A stretch of 64,000 nt of DNA. It comes from Brenneria alni. GTDB taxonomy: Bacteria > Pseudomonadota > Gammaproteobacteria > Enterobacterales > Enterobacteriaceae. The DNA lies in contig NZ_MJLZ01000009.1 in NCBI RefSeq assembly GCF_003666245.1, positions 31,544 through 95,543 on the forward strand, read 5' to 3'. Shown here in pieces: positions 48,076-57,512 of this stretch. A program made the translations under genes and the position numbers. Position 1 is the first letter of the stretch, and every line of letters begins with the position of its first letter. The notes under the pieces are model-generated. The model had not been told where the DNA came from. It was given only the letters and a program-made list of their open reading frames with translations, and searched no databases.

Positions 48076-49905
48076 ATGAGAAGATTTCTGACAACACTGG
48101 CAATTTTGCTTGTTGTGCTGGTTGCAGGAATGACGGCGCTGGTCATGCTGGTTAATCCCAATGATTTTCGCGCTTACATGGTTAGGCAAGTCGAGGAGCG
48201 AAGCGGCTATCAGCTACGGCTGGATGGTGATCTGCGCTGGCATGTCTGGCCGCAACTCAGTATTTTGTCTGGCGGTATGTCGCTAAACGCACCAGGCTCA
48301 ACCGCACCGCTGGTCAGCGCGGAAAACATGCGTCTGGATGTTAAACTTTGGCCGCTTCTTTCTCATAAACTCGCGGTTAAGCAAGTCATGCTGAAAGGCG
48401 CGGTCATTCGGCTGACGCCGGAAAGCGAAGTTAAACAAACCACTGATGCCCCCATCGCCCCGCCAGGATCACCGGCCCCCGCTGAAGAGCGAGGCTGGCA
48501 GTTGGATATTGATAAATTAAAGATCGCAGACAGTTTGCTGATTCTGCAACGTAACGACAATGAACAGATAAACGTCCGCGATATTAATTTATTGATGCAG
48601 CAGGATGGTAATCGTCAGGTGAGTATTGAACTGTCCAGTCGCGTCAATCGCGATCAGCGGGACATTGTTTTTTCTCTGTCAGCTGACATGGATACGCTGC
48701 ATTTTCCGCAGCAGGTAAATGTGAATATTGAGAAGTTGGATTACCAGATTCAGGGAGCGGATATTCCAGCCGGTGGCATTATTGGCAAGGGCAGTTTGCA
48801 AGCCAGTTATCAGCAACGGCCGGAAAAAATCACCGTAAGCCATTTGGCGTTGAGTGCCAATGAGAGCCAACTGACGGGAAGCGGTAGTGCTACGCTTGGC
48901 GATATTCCGGCCTATGTGGTGGATTTGAAATCTGACAAACTCGATTTGGATTCGCTGCTCGGTATCAATACGGCGGAACGTGGTTCTTTAGCCGCTCAGG
49001 TTAAAGCTGGGAAACCGGTCATCTCCGCAGAAGAAAGGATGCTAAACAACGGTGAGGGCGGCTTGGGGGGATTTACGGCGCGTTTGTCATTGCAGGCTGA
49101 AACGTTGTTCTATCGCGGGCTTAATATTAACCAGTTTACTATTCAGGCTACCAATCAGCAGGGGCTGCTGGATATTACCACGTTAAGCGGCAAACTGGGC
49201 GACGGGCGTTTTTCTCTGCCCGGAAAGAGAGATGTCAATGCCTCTCCTGCTATTACTTTTCAGCCTGAAATCCACGATGTCGAGATTTCTCAACTGACGG
49301 CAGCGTTTGCCTTGCCTGAAAACCTGAGCGGTAAGTTCTCTATGACCGGTAAGTTCGGCGGTAACGCCTTTACTCAGCCAGCCATGACGCAGCAGTGGCA
49401 GGGGGAAGCGGCACTGAACGCCACCAACCTGCGTTTGCAGGGGTTGAATATTCAACAGATGGTGCAGATGGCTGTTGTGCGCAGTAACAATAGTGTACGA
49501 GGGCAGGAACGCTACGAACACTATACCGAAGTTCGGCAATTAACCGGAAACATTCAGTTGAATGCGGGCAAGCTGCGGATAAGTGATCTAATCGGTAGCT
49601 CTGAATTACTGACGCTTACTGGCGCCGGGCAGATTGACCTGCTCGTCAGAACCTGTGATACCAATTTGAACGTGTGGATTACCAATGGTTGGCAGGGTGA
49701 TGCGCAGTTGATTGAGGTGCTGAAAAATACCGCGATACCGTTACGGATTTATGGTTCATGGGACAAGTTGAATTATCAGTTGCAAGTGGAGCAGCTATTG
49801 CGTAAGCGCTTGCAGAGCGAAATGAAAAAGCGTTTAAACGAATGGGCTGATAAAAATCAACAAAAGCAGGAAGGTAAGGATTTAAAACGCTTTCTTGACC
49901 AGTAG
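48076..49905 (+). CDS. asmA: AsmA-family envelope protein
   Basis: The 609-residue protein has an N-terminal signal-anchor helix (about residues 4-26, LTTLAILLVVLVAGMTALVMLV) and a large periplasmic beta-rich region with the conserved C-terminal AsmA domain. AsmA-like proteins are now thought to be bridge-type lipid transporters between the membranes. In E. coli, asmA was found through suppressors of misfolded porins. Position after udk-dcd is conserved. It faces yegH. Confidence 0.95.
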   Translation: MRRFLTTLAILLVVLVAGMTALVMLVNPNDFRAYMVRQVEERSGYQLRLDGDLRWHVWPQLSILSGGMSLNAPGSTAPLVSAENMRLDVKLWPLLSHKLAVKQVMLKGAVIRLTPESEVKQTTDAPIAPPGSPAPAEERGWQLDIDKLKIADSLLILQRNDNEQINVRDINLLMQQDGNRQVSIELSSRVNRDQRDIVFSLSADMDTLHFPQQVNVNIEKLDYQIQGADIPAGGIIGKGSLQASYQQRPEKITVSHLALSANESQLTGSGSATLGDIPAYVVDLKSDKLDLDSLLGINTAERGSLAAQVKAGKPVISAEERMLNNGEGGLGGFTARLSLQAETLFYRGLNINQFTIQATNQQGLLDITTLSGKLGDGRFSLPGKRDVNASPAITFQPEIHDVEISQLTAAFALPENLSGKFSMTGKFGGNAFTQPAMTQQWQGEAALNATNLRLQGLNIQQMVQMAVVRSNNSVRGQERYEHYTEVRQLTGNIQLNAGKLRISDLIGSSELLTLTGAGQIDLLVRTCDTNLNVWITNGWQGDAQLIEVLKNTAIPLRIYGSWDKLNYQLQVEQLLRKRLQSEMKKRLNEWADKNQQKQEGKDLKRFLDQ

Positions 49906-49942
49906 CCTGGGAATCAAAAAGATAAATCATCTTGATACCAGG
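49906..49942. terminator. possible bidirectional terminator between asmA and yegH
   Basis: CCTGG (49906-49910) and CCAGG (49938-49942) enclose an inner imperfect repeat (ATCAAAAAGAT with ATCTTGAT). The structure sits in the 81-base gap between two convergent genes, but T-runs are poor. Confidence 0.35.
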
Positions 49943-49986
49943 CCGGGATTTTCTTGATATTGAAACGATCTGAACGTTTATTATCA

Positions 49987-51573
49987 TCAGACCTCAAAAT
50001 CAGACGGCTGATCGTTATCTGGTGTGATCAGCACCTTCATAATGCGATGGCTTTCTACCGTTAAGATTGTGAACTGGTAACCATCAAAAGATAACGTATC
50101 TCCGGCCTGTGGGATCCGTTGCGAGTGCTCCATCAGTAAGCCTGCCAGCGTATAGTATTCCCGCTTTTCATCCAGCGTGAGAGGTATATGCATGGTCAAA
50201 TCTTCCAGAGGAATATAGCCGTTTGCTGTCCAACTGCCGTCCTCATTCTGCTGAATATCATGGCGGGCGTCCAGCTCCTCGCCTGCCAGTGGCAGGTTGC
50301 CAGCAATGGTTTCCATCACATCGCTTAATGTGACAATACCTTCCACCGAACCAAACTCATCAACGACAAACGCAACATGGGTCTGTGCTTCCCTGAATTG
50401 CTCAAGGGCCAGTAACAGAGAAAGCTGTTCGGGAAAAACCAGGGGCTGACGAACCAGAATACGCAGGTCAAAAGGTTCATGGTTTAGCTGTTGCTGTAAC
50501 AGATCGGTGACATTCACAATTCCCAATAGCTCATCAGAGATCCCACTGTCGATAGTGACCAGCCGGGTATGCTGATTGGTTTTTAATATTTGCGCTAATT
50601 CGGCCTGCGAGATATTCAGTTCAACCGGGTCAATGTCATGACGGGAGGTCATAATACTGCTGATGGTTCGCTGTGCCATACCAAGAACGCGTTCTATCAT
50701 GCGGCGCTCCTGCTGGTTGAAAACTTCCTGACCGGTGTGCGCATTATCCGCAATCATTGATGATGTTTGGTTGTCCAGTTCAGCCTCATCATGATTTCCC
50801 CGCAAAATACGCAGAACGACTTCAGCGGTGCGTTGACGCAAGGGAATGGAAGAGGAAAGAAAACGTCGGCGGTTAAATTGTGATACCTGATTCAACAACT
50901 CAATGAGTACCGAAAAGCCAATCGCAGCGTACAGATAACCTTTGGGAATATGATAACCAAACGCATCCGCGACCAGACTGAAACCAATCATCAACAGAAA
51001 GCTTAGACATAAAATAACAATGGTCGGATGCTCGTTGACAAAGCGAGTTAGCGGTTTGCTGGCTAGTAGCATCAGGAAGATGGCAATCGTCACCGCAGAC
51101 ATCATCACTAATAAGTGGTCTGTCATGCCGACGGCGGTGATAACTGAATCGAGCGAGAAAATGGCATCCAGCACGACGATTTGCGCAACTACGGGCCAAA
51201 AACGTGCGCCTTTACGCTGTGCTTGCTGTTCTTGATCTTTGCCTTCCAACCGCTCGTTGAGTTCCATCGTTGCTTTAAACAGCAGGAACATGCCGCCAAT
51301 CAGCATAATGACGTCACGTGCGCTGAATGAATGTCCGAGCAGAGCGAAAAGGGGGGTAGTCAGGGATGCGAGCCAGGAAATCGACGATAACAACATCAGC
51401 CGCATTACCAGTGCCAGTAGCAGACCAACCACTCTGGCTTTATCTCTTTGTTGTTTAGGTAATTTTTCAGCCAGAATGGCAATAAAGACGAGATTGTCGA
51501 TTCCCAGCACCAGTTCCAGTACGACGAGTGTGGCCAAACCAGCCCATATCGTTGGATCTGCGATCCACTCCAT
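49987..51573 (-). CDS. yegH: TerC-domain/CBS/transporter-associated membrane protein YegH
   Basis: The 528-residue inner-membrane protein has an N-terminal TerC domain of about seven helices ([40 protein letters not shown]). Two CBS domains (about 305-430) and a C-terminal CorC/HlyC domain ([10 protein letters not shown] end) follow. TerC relatives help load or export manganese during metal homeostasis; the E. coli YegH/YoaE branch is uncharacterised. In E. coli it also lies between asmA and wza. Confidence 0.9.
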   Translation of the reverse strand: MEWIADPTIWAGLATLVVLELVLGIDNLVFIAILAEKLPKQQRDKARVVGLLLALVMRLMLLSSISWLASLTTPLFALLGHSFSARDVIMLIGGMFLLFKATMELNERLEGKDQEQQAQRKGARFWPVVAQIVVLDAIFSLDSVITAVGMTDHLLVMMSAVTIAIFLMLLASKPLTRFVNEHPTIVILCLSFLLMIGFSLVADAFGYHIPKGYLYAAIGFSVLIELLNQVSQFNRRRFLSSSIPLRQRTAEVVLRILRGNHDEAELDNQTSSMIADNAHTGQEVFNQQERRMIERVLGMAQRTISSIMTSRHDIDPVELNISQAELAQILKTNQHTRLVTIDSGISDELLGIVNVTDLLQQQLNHEPFDLRILVRQPLVFPEQLSLLLALEQFREAQTHVAFVVDEFGSVEGIVTLSDVMETIAGNLPLAGEELDARHDIQQNEDGSWTANGYIPLEDLTMHIPLTLDEKREYYTLAGLLMEHSQRIPQAGDTLSFDGYQFTILTVESHRIMKVLITPDNDQPSDFEV

Positions 51574-51984
51574 ACCTGTTATTTCACCTTTATCTGAATA
51601 TGACGTTTGCTAGCGTATCAGGGCAAACGCAGATGAACCAGAATTTGTGGGTATTTGTAGCAGTTAATAAAAACTGTTGTAAGCGAGTGGTGATTAAACA
51701 ACTTATTTACGGATGAGACTCATTCAAACTATGCGAGTCCGCTGTAACGAATGATAGCTATAAAAACTGATTAAAAATCACGCTTATATATGATTTTTTA
51801 GCTTTATGACCATGTTACAGCGCGAAATGTTTGAAGTGTTGGCATACGGTGAATAGAATACGTCTGGATAGCTGTATATGATTACAGACTGTCATCTTTA
51901 ATAAAATTCTTATTAAAACATACTGATTTTTACTCTTAAGTTGGTTTTTTATTCTAATGGAGGCCGCATAGTTATGGATGAACG

Positions 51985-51998
51985 TAGTCTTATTCCGA
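51985..51998 (+). promoter_or_regulatory. possible RcsAB box of the exopolysaccharide operon
   Basis: TAGTCTTATTCCGA matches the RcsAB consensus TRVGAAWAWTSYGH at 11 of 14 positions, with the three mismatches all in the GAA core of the left half. It lies 376 bases upstream of the first gene; long leaders of this kind are usual for RcsAB-controlled capsule operons such as Erwinia amylovora ams. No gene is seen in 51574-52373, which holds this box, the terminator, the repeat and JUMPstart. Confidence 0.4.
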
Positions 51999-52152
51999 AA
52001 AACTCCTCTTAAAACATCTTATCCTTGTGCTCTGCAATTACTCGTCAATACTATGAGTGTGCAAAATTCAGTTTTTGTAGTAAAGATCACTTTTTTAACA
52101 AAAAAATGGTTGTTAATTTTTTGTTAGTTCTAGTTTAAGCCGGAGTAAACAT

Positions 52153-52175
52153 AAAAAACGCCGGGCGCGTTTTTT
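52153..52175 (+). terminator. leader terminator upstream of JUMPstart
   Basis: AAAAAACGC (52153-52161) pairs with GCGTTTTTT (52167-52175) around CGGGC, giving a symmetrical stem with A-run and T-run that could stop transcription in either direction. It precedes the ops site by about 145 bases. Confidence 0.65.
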
Positions 52176-52190
52176 AACGTTACGCAGTGT

Positions 52191-52225
52191 CGGCCCGCAG
52201 GGGGCGAGCAGGATAGCCCGCCATA
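52191..52225. repeat. short GC-rich intergenic repeat, copy 2 (EPS leader)
   Basis: CGGCCCG at 52191-52197 and GCAGGATAGCCCGCCATA at 52208-52225 match the iscR-iscS copy (2521-2556), with one mismatch over the 18-base part. The sequence can fold (GGCGAGC...GCCCGCC). Confidence 0.5.
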
Positions 52226-52294
52226 AATATCACATAGTGAGTGTGATTGAAGATCCCAAAGTCTAAGCCAGCAGGATGGTGTTCCGTACTTCGA

Positions 52295-52332
52295 CAGCGC
52301 ATTGGTTGCTATAAGCCAAGGGCGGTAGCGTG
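52295..52332 (+). promoter_or_regulatory. JUMPstart element with ops site for RfaH
   Basis: The 38-base element starts CAGCGCATTGGTTGCT and ends with the ops core GGCGGTAGCGTG at 52321-52332, a perfect match to the RfaH recruitment signal. RfaH loads on paused polymerase here, and suppresses termination and helps translation through long polysaccharide operons. It lies 41 bases before the first gene. Confidence 0.9.
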
Positions 52333-52373
52333 TCTGATGCTACATACTCATAACGGTTGATGATGGTGCGAAA

Positions 52374-53471
52374 ATGCAGGAATTTACGGTTATCTTTATA
52401 AGTGCATTCATTGCGCTTTTCTTGGCAAGAAAAGCGGCGATAAAAGTTGGGTTAGTGGACAAGCCCAATGCACGCAAACACCATCATGGACACATTCCGT
52501 ATGTTGGCGGCATTTCTATCTACCTGGCGCTATGGATTTTGTATGCGTTCCATCCTGAATGGTTACCCGAATTCTCCGTCTATATGATCTGTGCCAGCGT
52601 GCTGCTGGTGGTTGGTGTACTGGATGATCGCTTTGATCTTCCCGTTTTCCCCCGTGTCGTCCTACAGGCTATGGTAGCGGTGCTGATGATGTATTTCGGC
52701 CTCCATCTGTCCACCCTGGGTAACATTTTCTTTGGTCATGAAGTCGCTTTAGGGCTGTTTGGCTATATTGTGACACTATTTGCCGTATGGGGAGCCATCA
52801 ATGCTTTCAATATGGTAGACGGCATTGATGGCTTGCTAGGTTCACTGTCCACAGTGACTTTCGGAGCGCTGGCCGTGTTGTTCTGGCTGGGCGGCAAAAC
52901 TGAGCTTGCCCAGTGGAGCCTGTGTCTGCTGATTGTGCTTATTCCTTATATTATGTTAAACCTTGGCATACCGCTGGGGCAGAAATTTAAAGTTTTTATG
53001 GGTGACGCAGGCAGCACACTGATAGGTTTTACCGTAATCTGGTTACTGATCCTGGCGACTCAGGGGGAAGAGGCGATTATTAACCCGGTAACCGCATTGT
53101 GGTTGATAGCCATTCCGCTGATGGATATGACGACTATTATGGTGCGACGCATTCTTCGTGGGCATAGTCCTTTCCGTCCTGATCGGGAACATCTGCACCA
53201 TATTCTGATACGGGGCGGATTAAAACCTCGTCAGGCTTTGGTTGTAATCACCGGTTTTGCACTATTCTTAGCGGCGATTGCTATTGTTGCCGAGCGTGCA
53301 GGTGTGGCGGAATCTATAATGCTGAACGCGTTTATCGTCATGTTTGTTGGTTATTTCTGGTCGAACAGTCGCATATGTCACATTCTGACAGTAATTCGTA
53401 GGGGTAATCAGGGAGAAAATCAGGCTACACTGGTTGGCAAAGTAAGCGGATCACATGCATTAAATAAATGA
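52374..53471 (+). CDS. WecA-like undecaprenyl-phosphate HexNAc-1-phosphate transferase
   Basis: The 365-residue protein has about eleven transmembrane helices and belongs to the polyprenyl-phosphate N-acetylhexosamine-1-phosphate transferase family (WecA, MraY). It shows the Asp pair LDDRFD (about residue 83), the catalytic AFNMVDGIDGLLG (about 144-156), MGDAGS (about 206), and a cytoplasmic HxHH-like loop, REHLHHILIRGG. It would start each exopolysaccharide repeat by putting a sugar phosphate on the lipid carrier. The housekeeping wecA normally sits in the enterobacterial common antigen cluster, so this is probably a dedicated paralog. Confidence 0.88.
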   Translation: MQEFTVIFISAFIALFLARKAAIKVGLVDKPNARKHHHGHIPYVGGISIYLALWILYAFHPEWLPEFSVYMICASVLLVVGVLDDRFDLPVFPRVVLQAMVAVLMMYFGLHLSTLGNIFFGHEVALGLFGYIVTLFAVWGAINAFNMVDGIDGLLGSLSTVTFGALAVLFWLGGKTELAQWSLCLLIVLIPYIMLNLGIPLGQKFKVFMGDAGSTLIGFTVIWLLILATQGEEAIINPVTALWLIAIPLMDMTTIMVRRILRGHSPFRPDREHLHHILIRGGLKPRQALVVITGFALFLAAIAIVAERAGVAESIMLNAFIVMFVGYFWSNSRICHILTVIRRGNQGENQATLVGKVSGSHALNK

Positions 53472-53597
53472 ATTACTAGTTTTTTTACACTCAAATTTAT
53501 TGTATTAAGACAACTTTTATTCTCTATAATGAATGGTTTTTGTAGGGATTTGATACGTATATTATCATAACTTATTGAAAGTGATGGCATAAACAGG

Positions 53598-54734
53598 ATG
53601 ATAAACCATAAACTGAAGTTGATACCGCTAATGGTATCCACTGTCTTGCTGAGTGGCTGTACCATTGTTCCCGGTTCCCACCTTTCTACTAGCGGTAAAG
53701 AAGTTTTTAAGCAACAGGATGCTGATTTTGACATTGATAAACTGGTCAATGTCTATCCGCTGACCCCGTCTCTGGTGGATAAAATGCGCCCTAAACCGCT
53801 GGTGGCGCAGACCAATCCACAGCTTGATCAAGAATTGCAGCGCTACGAGTACCGTATCGGCATTGGCGATGTGATTATGGTTACCGTATGGGATCACCCG
53901 GAGTTAACCACCCCGGCGGGGACTTACCGTACCGCAGCGGATACCGGTAACTGGGTTCACTCTGATGGCACCATTTTCTATCCGTATATCGGCAAGGTAA
54001 AAGTTGTCGGTAAAACGGTGACGCAGGTGCGTGATGAGATTATGGGGCGCCTGGCCCAGTATATTGAATCCCCGCAGGTAGATGTCAGCATCGCCGCTTT
54101 CCGCTCGCAAAAAGCGTATGTGACGGGGGAAGTGACTACTTCAGGCCAGCAGGAAATTACCAATGTGCCGTTGACGGTGCTGGATGCGGTTAATAAAGCT
54201 GGCGGGTTAACGGAAAATGCCGACTGGCGCAATATTGTGCTGACCCATAACGGCAAAGAGCAGCTTATCTCCCTGCAGGCGCTGATGCAAAATGGCGATC
54301 TGTCGCAAAACCGTCTGCTGTATCCCGGCGATATTCTTTATATTCCCCGTAACGATGACCTGAAAGTGTTTGTGATGGGGGAAGTAACCAAACAGGCTAC
54401 GCTGAAAATGGACCGCAGCGGTATGACGCTGACCGAGGCGTTGGGTAATGCCGAAGGAATATCTCAGTCTGTGTCCGATGCGAGCGGGATTTTTGTCATT
54501 CGCTCTTTACGCGGCACGGAGGGTAAAAAGCTGGCTAATATTTATCAGCTCAATATGGCTGATGCTACGGCAATGGTAATGGGCACGGAGTTTCATCTTC
54601 AGCCTTACGATATCGTTTATGTGACTACGGCGCCGCTGGCGCGCTGGAACCGAGTTATCAGCCAGATTGTACCGACCATCTCCGGCTTTAACGACTTGAC
54701 CGAAGGCACATTGCGCATTCGTAACTGGCCATAG
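53598..54734 (+). CDS. wza: polysaccharide export outer-membrane lipoprotein Wza
   Basis: The 378-residue protein forms the octameric outer-membrane channel for capsule or exopolysaccharide export. A lipoprotein signal ends at LLSGC (C21). The Poly_export domain ([21 protein letters not shown]) and two SLBB domains follow. The C-terminal segment ([22 protein letters not shown]) is the amphipathic helix that spans the outer membrane. A gap of 126 bases separates it from the transferase gene; wzb begins 9 bases later. Confidence 0.96.
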   Translation: MINHKLKLIPLMVSTVLLSGCTIVPGSHLSTSGKEVFKQQDADFDIDKLVNVYPLTPSLVDKMRPKPLVAQTNPQLDQELQRYEYRIGIGDVIMVTVWDHPELTTPAGTYRTAADTGNWVHSDGTIFYPYIGKVKVVGKTVTQVRDEIMGRLAQYIESPQVDVSIAAFRSQKAYVTGEVTTSGQQEITNVPLTVLDAVNKAGGLTENADWRNIVLTHNGKEQLISLQALMQNGDLSQNRLLYPGDILYIPRNDDLKVFVMGEVTKQATLKMDRSGMTLTEALGNAEGISQSVSDASGIFVIRSLRGTEGKKLANIYQLNMADATAMVMGTEFHLQPYDIVYVTTAPLARWNRVISQIVPTISGFNDLTEGTLRIRNWP

Positions 54735-54743
54735 AGATAAATG

Positions 54744-55178
54744 ATGTTTGATTCTATTTTAGTGGTTTGCGTGGGCAATATCTGCCGTTCCCCAACCGGG
54801 GAGCGGTTGCTAAAACAGGCATTACCCGCAAAACAGATTGCTTCGGCCGGATTAGGGGCCTTGGTAGGAAAACCGGCAGATGCCACTGCAACTGAAGTGG
54901 CAAGCCAGTATGGTCTTTCACTTGAAGGGCATAGCGCGCAACAACTCACCTCCGCTTTATGCCGTCAGTACGATCTGATTCTGGTGATGGAAAAAGGTCA
55001 TATTGATGAGGTGTGCCGTATTGCCCCCGAGGTGCGCGGCAAAACCATGCTGTTCGGACACTGGTTGAATCAGCAGGAAATTGCCGACCCCTACCGCAAA
55101 AGCCGCGAAGCATTTGAATTCGTCTATTCGCAACTTGAGCAGTCTGCCCGGAAATGGGCGCAAGCATTAAGCCGTTAA
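54744..55178 (+). CDS. wzb: low-molecular-weight protein-tyrosine phosphatase Wzb
   Basis: The 144-residue phosphatase removes phosphate from the tyrosine cluster of Wzc, allowing its cycles of assembly. The active-site P-loop is CVGNICRS near residue 9, and the general-acid Asp is in IADPYRKS. The second of two adjacent ATGs (54744) is chosen because it has better spacing from AGAGATA and matches family starts (MFDSILVVCVGN). wzc follows after 16 bases. Confidence 0.95.
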   Translation: MFDSILVVCVGNICRSPTGERLLKQALPAKQIASAGLGALVGKPADATATEVASQYGLSLEGHSAQQLTSALCRQYDLILVMEKGHIDEVCRIAPEVRGKTMLFGHWLNQQEIADPYRKSREAFEFVYSQLEQSARKWAQALSR

Positions 55179-55194
55179 CCAGTCAGGGAAACCC

Positions 55195-57369
55195 ATGGCA
55201 GAGAAAATTTCAGTAAAAGCATCTGAAACCAATTCAGATGAGATTGATTTAGGGCGTTTATTGGGAACATTGCTGGACAATAAATGGTTGATTATTGGTG
55301 TTACCGTGCTATTTACGATTGTCGGGATTTTATATGCCACCTTGGCCACGCCAATCTATAAAGCGGATGCGTTAATTCAGGTGGAGCAGAACTCCGGTAA
55401 TAAACTGTTGAGTGATATCTCCAGCATACTGCCGGAGGCTAAGCCTCAATCCGATGCAGAAATTGAACTGATCAAATCCCGGATGGTGATTGGTAAGACT
55501 ATCCGCGATCTTTCTCTGGATACGGTGGTTGAGCAAAAATATTTCCCTGTTGTAGGTAAAGGCTTTGCACGAATTCTAAATAAAGAACCGGGGGAAATCG
55601 CGGTTTCTCGCCTGGAGGTGCCCGATTCCTGGCAGGATGAAAAAATTGAATTAACGGTATTAAGCAGCACCACTTATCAGGTAACCGCCAGCGATATCGT
55701 CAGTTTTACCGGTACGGTCGGTCAGTTGGAAAAACAGAACGGACTTTCGCTATTGGTCAGTGATATTGCAGCAAAGGATGGCACGGTTTTCCGCTTAAAA
55801 AAGCTAAATGTGCTCACCGCGATTAATGCACTGCTTAATGATTTTTCAGTGGAAGATAGCGGGAAAGATACCGGCGTGTTGCAGCTTAGTCTGGAAGGGG
55901 AAGAACCGGCCAAAGTCAGTAAAATATTAAATAGCATTAGCAAAAACTATTTGCAGCAAAACGTTGAGCGCAAATCGGAAGAAGCCGGGAAAAGTCTGGA
56001 GTTTTTAAAAGAGCAACTACCGTTTGTGCGTGATTCACTAAACGACGCAGAAAATAAGCTTAATAAATATCGCCAGCAAAACGACTCGGTTGATTTGTCA
56101 CTTGAGGCCAAAGCCGTGCTGGATACCATGGTATCGGTAGAATCGCAGCTTAATGAACTGACCTTTAAAGAAGCGGAAATCTCCAAGCTGTATACCAAAG
56201 AGCACCCGGCCTATCGCGCTTTAATGGAGAAACGCGTCACGCTGGAACAGGAAAGGGATAAGCTGAATAAGCGAGTGGGCGGGATGCCTAAAACCCAGCA
56301 GGAAATACTACGCTTAACGCGGGATGTTGAAGCCGGGCAAGAAGTGTATATGCAACTGCTTAATAAACAGCAAGAGCTTAGTATTAATAAGGCTAGTACG
56401 GTGGGAAATGTGCGTATTATCGACTCTGCCGTTACGCAGCTGAAACCGGTTAAGCCTAAAAAAACACTAATTATATTATTAAGTCTGATTCTTGGTGCGG
56501 TACTTTCCACTGTGTTTGTTATCATCAAGACGATGTTGCATAAAGGAATTGAAAGCCCGGAACAGTTAGAAGAATTGGGTATTAATGTTTATGCCAGTGT
56601 GCCGCTTTCCGAATGGCAGCAAAAGAAAGATAAGGAATTATTTACCCGCAATAAAAGTAAGAAAACCAATACGCGCTCTAACGAGCTATTAGCTGTCGGT
56701 AACCCAATGGATTTGGCTATTGAAGCAATCCGCAGTTTACGTACCAGTCTGCATTTCGCCATGATGGAGGCGAAAAACAACGTATTGATGATTTCCGGCG
56801 CCAGTCCGGCGATTGGTAAAACCTTTATCAGCGCCAACCTGGGGGCTGTGATTGCGCAGGCCGGGCAGCGGGTGCTGATTGTCGACTGCGATATGCGTAA
56901 AGGGTATGCCCATGAACTGATGGGCACTCACAGTAACGAAGGCCTTTCGGATATTTTATCCGCTCAGTGCAGCGCAGAAAAAAGCGTGCACAATACGGCG
57001 CTGGAAAATATGCATTTTATTCCTCGCGGGCAAGTGCCGCCCAATCCTTCCGAATTGTTGATGCATAGTCGCTTTGCCGAGTTTATAACTTGGGCTGGTG
57101 AGCATTACGATCTGGTATTGTTGGATACTCCTCCGATTCTAGCGGTAACCGATGCGGCCATTATCAGCCGCCATGCCGGGACATCGCTATTGGTGGCGCG
57201 TTTTGAAGAAAATACGCTAAAAGAAATTGAGGTAAGTATTCGTCGCTTTGAGCAGAATGGAACAGAAATTAAAGGCGTCATCCTTAATGCTATAGTTAAA
57301 CGTGCTGCCAGTTACTATGGTTATGGCAACTATAACTATTATACATATGAGTATAAAGGGAAAGAATAA
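55195..57369 (+). CDS. wzc: tyrosine autokinase and chain-length regulator Wzc
   Basis: The 724-residue inner-membrane protein controls polymerisation and export with Wza. Two transmembrane helices (about residues 30-50 and 425-445) flank a periplasmic Wzz-like domain with coiled coils. The cytoplasmic BY-kinase has Walker A GASPAIGKTF, Walker A' VLIVDCDMRKGY and Walker B LVLLDTPP. The C-terminus carries eight tyrosines (SYYGYGNYNYYTYEY), the autophosphorylation cluster reset by Wzb. It is the last gene before the IS630 insertion. Confidence 0.96.
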   Translation: MAEKISVKASETNSDEIDLGRLLGTLLDNKWLIIGVTVLFTIVGILYATLATPIYKADALIQVEQNSGNKLLSDISSILPEAKPQSDAEIELIKSRMVIGKTIRDLSLDTVVEQKYFPVVGKGFARILNKEPGEIAVSRLEVPDSWQDEKIELTVLSSTTYQVTASDIVSFTGTVGQLEKQNGLSLLVSDIAAKDGTVFRLKKLNVLTAINALLNDFSVEDSGKDTGVLQLSLEGEEPAKVSKILNSISKNYLQQNVERKSEEAGKSLEFLKEQLPFVRDSLNDAENKLNKYRQQNDSVDLSLEAKAVLDTMVSVESQLNELTFKEAEISKLYTKEHPAYRALMEKRVTLEQERDKLNKRVGGMPKTQQEILRLTRDVEAGQEVYMQLLNKQQELSINKASTVGNVRIIDSAVTQLKPVKPKKTLIILLSLILGAVLSTVFVIIKTMLHKGIESPEQLEELGINVYASVPLSEWQQKKDKELFTRNKSKKTNTRSNELLAVGNPMDLAIEAIRSLRTSLHFAMMEAKNNVLMISGASPAIGKTFISANLGAVIAQAGQRVLIVDCDMRKGYAHELMGTHSNEGLSDILSAQCSAEKSVHNTALENMHFIPRGQVPPNPSELLMHSRFAEFITWAGEHYDLVLLDTPPILAVTDAAIISRHAGTSLLVARFEENTLKEIEVSIRRFEQNGTEIKGVILNAIVKRAASYYGYGNYNYYTYEYKGKE

Positions 57370-57413
57370 TTGTTAACGTATGAGATGCTATCAAAGATAT
57401 AAATAAGTTTGAG

Positions 57414-57457
57414 AGCCAGACCAAAGTTAATATATAAAAAATTAACTTCGTTTGGCT
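57414..57457 (+). terminator. long imperfect hairpin after wzc
   Basis: AGCCAGAC...AGTTAAT (from 57414) pairs with ATTAACTT...TTGGCT (to 57457), forming about 16 pairs with one mismatch and one bulge. No T-run follows. It may stabilise the wza-wzb-wzc message or cause partial polarity. It lies in the 143-base gap between wzc and the IS. Confidence 0.4.
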
Positions 57458-57512
57458 TCTACCATGATTGATGAATTTATCTGCGCTACCTGATTATATG
57501 ACTGATCTGCTA

